A stretch of DNA of 64,000 bases from NCBI RefSeq assembly GCF_008642355.1, contig NZ_CP029193.1, positions 4,736,001-4,800,000 on the forward strand, given 5' to 3'. Position 1 is the first letter of the stretch. Every line of letters starts with the position of its first letter. This document shows positions 59,465 to 64,000 of this stretch, piece by piece. The stretch comes from Streptomyces venezuelae. GTDB lineage: Bacteria > Actinomycetota > Actinomycetes > Streptomycetales > Streptomycetaceae. The translations under genes and the position numbers were made by a program. The notes under the pieces were generated by a model. That model had not been told where the DNA came from and did not search any database. It worked only from the letters and a program-made list of their open reading frames with translations.

Positions 59465-59780
59465 AGGGGGCTGCTCCCGATCGTTACGGTGGTTGTGGTG
59501 CGGGACGGGCTTGTCGGTCGTATGGGCTGATCAAGAACATACCGGTGACCTTCGGCCACCGCGCGGGCTGGTCTGCCGAGCGGGCCGCGGAGGCCGGTGC
59601 ACCGTGCCGACCTGGGCCGCGACGTGCGACGGGCGGGCAGGTGCTCGCCGTGATCGAAAGTCGACCGGATACGCTGACTTGAGTGATGGCAGCGACACAT
59701 CGACAAACCCGTGTCATCGAACGAGAACCAATGATCGACCGAGTTGGCCGTGTGATCGTCAGCAGACAGGAGAACCTCTC
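59465..59780. other. Divergent intergenic region between POT and polyprenyl synthase genes
   Basis: About 315 bp; no gene is supported. It should hold promoters for both directions, but I could not fix a -35/-10 pair. A weak inverted repeat GACAC/GTGTC occurs near 59693-59714. Confidence 0.5.
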
Positions 59781-60791
59781 GTGACCGTCGTCGGGCCTTT
59801 CGGGCTGAGCGTGCGGGACCAGGCTCTCGAAGCCGATGTCCAGGTCGGATTGGCGGCTGTCGAGGAGGGACTGCTCGAAGCCACCAAGAGTGAGGTGCCC
59901 TTCATCACCGAAGCCGCCCAGCACCTCGTCCGTGCCGGGGGCAAGCGTTTCCGTCCGCTGCTCGTGATGCTCGCTGCCCAGTTCGGTGACCCCTACGCGC
60001 CGCGTGTGGTGCCCTCCGCCGTTGTCGTCGAGCTGACGCACCTCGCGACGCTGTACCACGACGACGTCATGGACGAGGCGGACGTACGCCGCGGCGTCGC
60101 CAGCGCCAACCAGCGCTGGGGCAACTCCGTCGCCGTCCTGACCGGCGACTTCCTCTTCGCCCGCGCCTCCTACATCCTGGCCGACCTCGGCCCCGAGGCC
60201 GTCCGCATCCAGGCCGAGGCGTTCGAACGCCTGGTCACCGGCCAGATCCTGGAGACCGCGGGCCCCGCGGAGGGCCGCGACCCGGTCGACCACTACCTGG
60301 ACGTGCTCAGGGGCAAGACCGGCTCCCTGGTCGCGGTGGCCTGCCGGTTCGGCGCGATGATGTCCGGCGCCGACGAGACCGTCGTCGACGTCCTCACCCA
60401 GTACGGGGAGCGGCTCGGCGTCGCCTTCCAGCTCGCCGACGACGTGCTCGACATCGCCTCCGACTCGCACGAGTCCGGCAAGACGCCCGGCACCGACCTG
60501 CGCGAGGGCATCCCCACGCTGCCGGTCCTGAGGCTGCGCGAGCGGGCCGCGCGGCTCGGTCTCGCCGAGGACATCGCCCTGTGCGAGCTCCTCGACTCCG
60601 ACCTCACGGACGACGCACGGCACGCGGAGGCCCTCCACAGGCTGCGTGCGCACCCCGCGCTGGAGGACGCCCGCAGGGACACCGTGTGCTACGCGGAGGG
60701 CGCACGCGCCGCCCTGGGGCCGCTGCCGGAGGGCGACGCCAAGGCGTCCCTGCTGGAGCTCTGCGACCTGGTCGTGCACCGGGCGGGCTGA
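59781..60791 (+). CDS. Polyprenyl diphosphate synthase
   Basis: A 336-residue trans-isoprenyl diphosphate synthase. The two Asp-rich motifs are HDDVMDEADVRRG (about residues 94-106, DDxxD) and QLADDVLDIASD (about 214-225); GGKRFRPLLVMLA binds the pyrophosphate of the homoallylic substrate. The small residues just before the first motif (ATLYHDD) fit long-chain products (C35-C50). A role in making the menaquinone tail is likely from context. AGGAG precedes GTG 59781. Confidence 0.95.
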   Translation: MTVVGPFGLSVRDQALEADVQVGLAAVEEGLLEATKSEVPFITEAAQHLVRAGGKRFRPLLVMLAAQFGDPYAPRVVPSAVVVELTHLATLYHDDVMDEADVRRGVASANQRWGNSVAVLTGDFLFARASYILADLGPEAVRIQAEAFERLVTGQILETAGPAEGRDPVDHYLDVLRGKTGSLVAVACRFGAMMSGADETVVDVLTQYGERLGVAFQLADDVLDIASDSHESGKTPGTDLREGIPTLPVLRLRERAARLGLAEDIALCELLDSDLTDDARHAEALHRLRAHPALEDARRDTVCYAEGARAALGPLPEGDAKASLLELCDLVVHRAG

Positions 60792-61013
60792 GCCCGATCC
60801 CCTACGGGATGGGGGAGGTGCCGCCGTTTCATGTCATCCCGTGGCAGTACGTGGAGTTGCCCCCGGGGTCTGACGCTTCTCGTTGGCCGATTTGGTCGGA
60901 TGGAGTCCAGCGAGAACAACCACTCCTGACCAATTCGGGTGAGAATGGCGGCACAGGGTGGACGCAGGCACGTACAGGTAAGGCCGCCGCCGACCACGGA
61001 GGTAAGGCAGACA

Positions 61014-62309
61014 ATGGCACCGTACGAACCGGAGAAGGACACCAGCGAGGCCGGGGAGCTGCGCGCAGGACGCCGCAAGGCGGCCCGTTACGCCGTCCCG
61101 ATCGCGGTGGCGGGGGTGGCGGCGGCGACCATCGGGCTCGTCCCGGCGCTCGCCACGTCGGGCGACCCGGACCTGCCGAAGGTCACCGCGCAGGAACTCA
61201 TCGAGAAGATCGCCGCGTCGGACACGCAGCAGCTGTCCGGCAACGTCAAGATCAGCACCGACCTGGGACTGCCGTCGATGGGCGGCATGGCGGGCGGCTT
61301 CGGCGGAGGCGGCGGTGCGGACCGGGGCGAGGACGGCGAGGACAAGGGCTCGGCGGCCGACCCCAAGAGCAAGCTGATGGAGCTGGCGTCCGGCACGCAC
61401 ACGCTGCGCGTCGCGGCCGACGGCCCCGACAAGCAGAAGGTGTCCGTCCTCGGGGACGCCTCCGAGTACAGCGTGATCCACGACGGCGACGAGGTGTGGG
61501 CGTACGACAGCGCGTCGAACGAGGCGTATCACGCCACGGAGAAGGGCGCCTCTTCAGAGAAGGGGTCCTCTTCGGAGAAGGGCTCTTCTTCGGAGAAGGG
61601 CGACAAGGGCGGGCTCAAGGGGCACGACGGTGAGCTTCCCGCCACCCCCGCGGACTTTGCCGAGCAGGCTCTGAAGGCGGTCGACGACACCACGTCCGTG
61701 AAGGTCGACGGCACCGCACAGGTCGCCGGCCGTGACGCGTACCGGCTGGTGATCAAGCCGAAGCAGTCCGGCTCGACGGTCGGCCAGATCACGGTCGCGG
61801 TGGACGAGAAGACCGGCACACCGCTCAAGTTCACTCTGACCCCCGCCTCCGGAGGCGCGGCCGTCGTCGACGCGGGCTTCACGAAGGTCGACTTCGACAA
61901 GCCGTCGGCGTCCACCTTCGACTTCACGCCCCCGAAGGGCACGAAGGTCACCGAGGCCGACGAGCACGGCAAGGAAGGCCGCGACTTCCGGGACAAGGGC
62001 GGCAAGGACGGTCAGGAGTTCGACAAGGGCGACCTCAACGAGCCGAGGATCATCGGTGAGGGCTGGAGCACCATCGCCGAGCTGAAGCTGCCGGGCGGCC
62101 AGGGCCTCCCGACGGCCGGTTCGGGCGATGTCCCGCCGGACGCGCAGAAGCTCCTTGACTCGCTGGGTGACCAGGTCGACGGCAAGTTCGGCTCCGGCAC
62201 GGTCTTCTCGACCCGACTCATCAACGCCCTCGTCACCGACGACGGCACCGTCTACGTAGGAGCGGTCACGAAGGACGCGCTGGTAAAGGCGGCGAACGAC
62301 GCGCACTGA
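61014..62309 (+). CDS. LolA-like anchored outer-surface protein
   Basis: A 431-residue protein with one N-terminal membrane helix (about 26-47) and an outside LolA/LppX-like beta domain (about 56-330: VTAQELIEKIAASDTQQLSGNVKIST ... YRLVIKPKQSGSTVGQITVAVDEKTGTPLKFTLTP). No lipobox Cys is seen, so it is anchored by its helix. A Gly/Asp loop (about 92-115) and a Ser/Glu/Lys/Gly repeat (about 179-196) interrupt the domain. In actinobacteria such proteins often stand next to ABC exporters and may carry lipids; that is inference. GGAGGT precedes ATG 61014. A terminator hairpin follows, before the ABC genes. Confidence 0.85.
   Translation: MAPYEPEKDTSEAGELRAGRRKAARYAVPIAVAGVAAATIGLVPALATSGDPDLPKVTAQELIEKIAASDTQQLSGNVKISTDLGLPSMGGMAGGFGGGGGADRGEDGEDKGSAADPKSKLMELASGTHTLRVAADGPDKQKVSVLGDASEYSVIHDGDEVWAYDSASNEAYHATEKGASSEKGSSSEKGSSSEKGDKGGLKGHDGELPATPADFAEQALKAVDDTTSVKVDGTAQVAGRDAYRLVIKPKQSGSTVGQITVAVDEKTGTPLKFTLTPASGGAAVVDAGFTKVDFDKPSASTFDFTPPKGTKVTEADEHGKEGRDFRDKGGKDGQEFDKGDLNEPRIIGEGWSTIAELKLPGGQGLPTAGSGDVPPDAQKLLDSLGDQVDGKFGSGTVFSTRLINALVTDDGTVYVGAVTKDALVKAANDAH
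61548..61601 (+). repeat. Three in-frame 18-bp repeats (SSEKG type)
   Basis: Units at 61548, 61566 and 61584 encode (A/S)SSEKG hexapeptides. They form a surface loop in the LolA-like protein. Confidence 0.88.
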
Positions 62310-62357
62310 TGCGGCACGCGCGGCACGTCTCGCGCGTTGACGTAGGGAACGGCGGAT

Positions 62358-62393
62358 GGAAGGTGCCTGTCGGCGCATGCCGGGGCACCTTCC
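62358..62393 (+). terminator. Hairpin between the LolA-like gene and the ABC genes
   Basis: GGAAGGTGCC (62358-62367) pairs perfectly with GGCACCTTCC (62384-62393); the loop contains a second small stem, CGGC/GCCG (62371-62374 with 62379-62382). It lies 49 bp after the LolA-like stop and 37 bp before the ABC start, so it may stop or dampen read-through. Confidence 0.8.
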
Positions 62394-62429
62394 GTCCGTC
62401 TCGTCGCACGTGGGCAAGAGGGAGGCAAC

Positions 62430-63476
62430 GTGCCGGGTACCAACGGCAGCTCGGTGGGTGCGGTGGGCTCGGTGGAGCGCGCGCGCCCGGCGGGTGCAGC
62501 GGGCTCGGCGGGTGCGGTGGGCTCCGTGGAGCACGTCATCGAGACGCACGCGCTGACCAAGCGGTACGGAAAGCACCTCGCTGTCGACCGGCTCGACCTC
62601 ACCATCCCCGTAGGCAGCGTTTTCGGTTTCCTCGGGCCGAACGGCTCGGGCAAGACCACCACGATCCGCATGCTGATGGGCCTCATCGAGCCGACCTCCG
62701 GCCGCGCCCAGGTCCTCGGCCGCCCCATGCCACGCTCCACGCGCAGTGTGCTGCCGCACGTAGGGGCGCTCATCGAGGGACCCGCCCTGTACGGCTTTCT
62801 GTCGGGCCGCGACAACCTCCTGCGGTACGACTCCGCGGACCCGACCGCCGACCCGCGGACGCGCCGCGCACGGGCCGAGGCGGCACTGGACCGGGTCGGG
62901 CTCACCGCGGCCGCCGGCAAGAAGGCGAAGGCGTACTCCCTCGGTATGAAGCAGCGGCTCGGGCTCGCGGCGGCGCTGCTCCAGCCGCGCAGGCTCCTCG
63001 TCCTCGACGAACCGACGAACGGCCTCGACCCGCAGGGCATGCGCGAGATCCGCACCCTGGTGCGGGAGCTGGCGGCCGAGGGCACGACCGTCTTCCTCTC
63101 CTCGCACCTCCTCGACGAGATCGAACAGGTCTGCACGCACGCGGCCGTGATGACGCGGGGCCGCCTCATCACGCAGGGTCCTGTCGCGGAGCTCGCGGCC
63201 GGTGCGCGCGGCAGGCTCGTCGTGACGACACCGGACGCAGGCGACGCGGCGCGCGTCCTGAAGGAGCACGGCGTGACGGACCTCGTCGTGTCGGACGACC
63301 GCGTCACGGGCGAACCACCGGCTCAGGACGGGTCCGGCCAGGAAATGGAGCTGGCCGAGTTGAACGCGGCACTGGTCGGTGCGGGCGTACGCGTCCGCGG
63401 CTTCGGACTCGAACGGGCCTCTCTCGAGGATGCGTTTGTGGCACTGACGGGGGAGGGGTTCGATGTCGCGGGCTGA
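62430..63476 (+). CDS. ABC exporter ATP-binding protein
   Basis: A 348-residue ATPase. Walker A FLGPNGSGKTTTIRM (about residues 68-82), Q-loop region HVGALIEGPALYG, signature YSLGMKQRLGLA (about 170-181), Walker B LLVLDEPTNGLD and H-loop SSHLLDE are all present, in the order of CcmA/DrrA-type importers and exporters of drugs or lipids. The first 35 residues hold an AGAVGSVE-like repeat not found in most relatives. GTG 62430 follows GAGGGAGG. Its stop lies 14 bp inside the permease gene. Confidence 0.95.
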   Translation: MPGTNGSSVGAVGSVERARPAGAAGSAGAVGSVEHVIETHALTKRYGKHLAVDRLDLTIPVGSVFGFLGPNGSGKTTTIRMLMGLIEPTSGRAQVLGRPMPRSTRSVLPHVGALIEGPALYGFLSGRDNLLRYDSADPTADPRTRRARAEAALDRVGLTAAAGKKAKAYSLGMKQRLGLAAALLQPRRLLVLDEPTNGLDPQGMREIRTLVRELAAEGTTVFLSSHLLDEIEQVCTHAAVMTRGRLITQGPVAELAAGARGRLVVTTPDAGDAARVLKEHGVTDLVVSDDRVTGEPPAQDGSGQEMELAELNAALVGAGVRVRGFGLERASLEDAFVALTGEGFDVAG

Positions 63477-64000
63477 GACGGTCGAGGCGGCCGGGGTCAC
63501 GGAAGGCGAGAGCACCTCCGACCCGGCGTCGGCGGGTGCCGGGCGGGAGACGCGGTGGATCTGGACGCTCGGCCTGTTCCGCAGCGAGCTGGGGATCACC
63601 TTCCGCCGCTGGCGGACCCTCGCACTGCTCGGCGTGCTGGCCGCCGTGCCGATCCTCGTCGGCATCGCTGTCAAGATCGAGACCAGCGACGGCTCCACGA
63701 TCGGCGGAGGCGGTGAGGAAGGCGGGCCCGCTTTCATCGCACAGATCACCAACAACGGCCTGTTCCTGGTCTTCACGGCCCTCGCCGCGACCCTGCCGGT
63801 CTTCCTGCCGATGGCGATCGGTGTCGTCGCGGGGGACGCGGTCGCGGGTGAGGCCAGCGCGGGCACGCTGCGCTACCTGCTCGTCGCGCCCGCGGGGCGG
63901 ACCCGGCTGCTCCTCGTGAAGTACGCGACCACGCTGACGTTCTGCCTGGTCGCGACTCTGGTCGTGGCCGCGTCCGCGCTCGCGACCGGTGCGCTGCTCT
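63463..64000 (+). CDS. ABC-2 type permease, N-terminal part (cut by window end)
   Basis: 179 residues are visible. A polar start (1-33) is followed by WTLGLFRSELGITFRRWRTLALLGVLAAVPILVGIAV (amphipathic part and helix 1), an outside loop (about 75-95) and helices at about 98-122 (VFTALAATLPVFLPMAIGVVAGD) and 153-178. The motif DAVAGEASAGTLRYLLVAPAGRTRLLLVKY is typical of ABC-2 permeases. ATG 63463 overlaps the ATPase gene by 14 bp, with GGGGGAGG upstream. Confidence 0.92.
   Translation, partial: MSRAETVEAAGVTEGESTSDPASAGAGRETRWIWTLGLFRSELGITFRRWRTLALLGVLAAVPILVGIAVKIETSDGSTIGGGGEEGGPAFIAQITNNGLFLVFTALAATLPVFLPMAIGVVAGDAVAGEASAGTLRYLLVAPAGRTRLLLVKYATTLTFCLVATLVVAASALATGALL

Noticed and set aside
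62309..63919. A 536-codon frame overlapping the ABC ATPase and permease
   Set aside because: It is a +1 shadow; the ATPase and permease motifs are in the other two frames.

Overview
The window is high-GC actinobacterial DNA, almost certainly from a Streptomyces chromosome. The evidence is the strong G/C bias at third codon positions, frequent GTG and TTG starts, translationally coupled operons with ATGA or GTGA overlaps, a Tad pilus locus with a LysM-BTAD protein, futalosine-pathway menaquinone genes and a complete 14-gene nuo operon in the order usual for Streptomyces. I see no rRNA, tRNA, insertion sequence, prophage or CRISPR array.

Layout. 1-5386 (minus strand): a partial large LXG/Rhs-type secreted protein gene that runs off the left edge, preceded by a WXG100-like gene, and two genes for membrane proteins that share a repeated extracytoplasmic domain (one has lost its frame near the 3' end). 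5747-9084: a DinB/DUF664 protein, an unknown conserved protein, a secreted trypsin-like protease and a four-helix membrane protein. 9445-16082: Tad/Flp pilus operon (SAF/CpaB-like, CpaE-like, CpaF, TadB, TadC, Flp pilin, two TadE-like pseudopilins, TadG-like). 16096-19661: an oppositely oriented Rhs-core plus WXG100-like cassette. 20050-23855: the remaining Tad genes (LysM-BTAD protein, A24 prepilin peptidase). 23936-32008: menaquinone genes and neighbours (mqnC, a degenerate amidohydrolase-like gene, menG, a zinc-ribbon membrane protein, a GNAT, a geranylgeranyl-reductase-family enzyme, an ABM monooxygenase). 32110-32928: secreted NlpC/P60 hydrolase. 33733-49784: nuoA to nuoN, with a good Rex operator upstream and a strong terminator after nuoN. 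49943-64000: recQ, a YtrA-type GntR regulator with its membrane protein, fumarylacetoacetase, a HAD phosphatase, a POT transporter with a CocE-type hydrolase, a polyprenyl diphosphate synthase, a LolA-like protein, and an ABC exporter cut by the right edge.

How the parts fit. The centre of the window is a respiratory-quinone neighbourhood: MqnC makes the futalosine-route intermediate, the polyprenyl synthase could supply the isoprenoid tail, MenG methylates demethylmenaquinone, the geranylgeranyl-reductase homologue may saturate the side chain, and complex I uses the product. The Rex-type site upstream of nuoA suggests control by the NADH/NAD+ ratio. The second theme is surface biology: a Tad pilus machine split by an Rhs/WXG cassette, and a second WXG plus LXG-like pair at the left edge.

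The most unusual items are the Rhs core that ends exactly where its toxin tip should begin, the membrane-protein gene whose frame was apparently lost by deletion between short direct repeats, the paired 22-bp operators in front of the GntR operon, and tandem repeats that begin in the last codons of menG and of the reductase gene and copy the stop codon.
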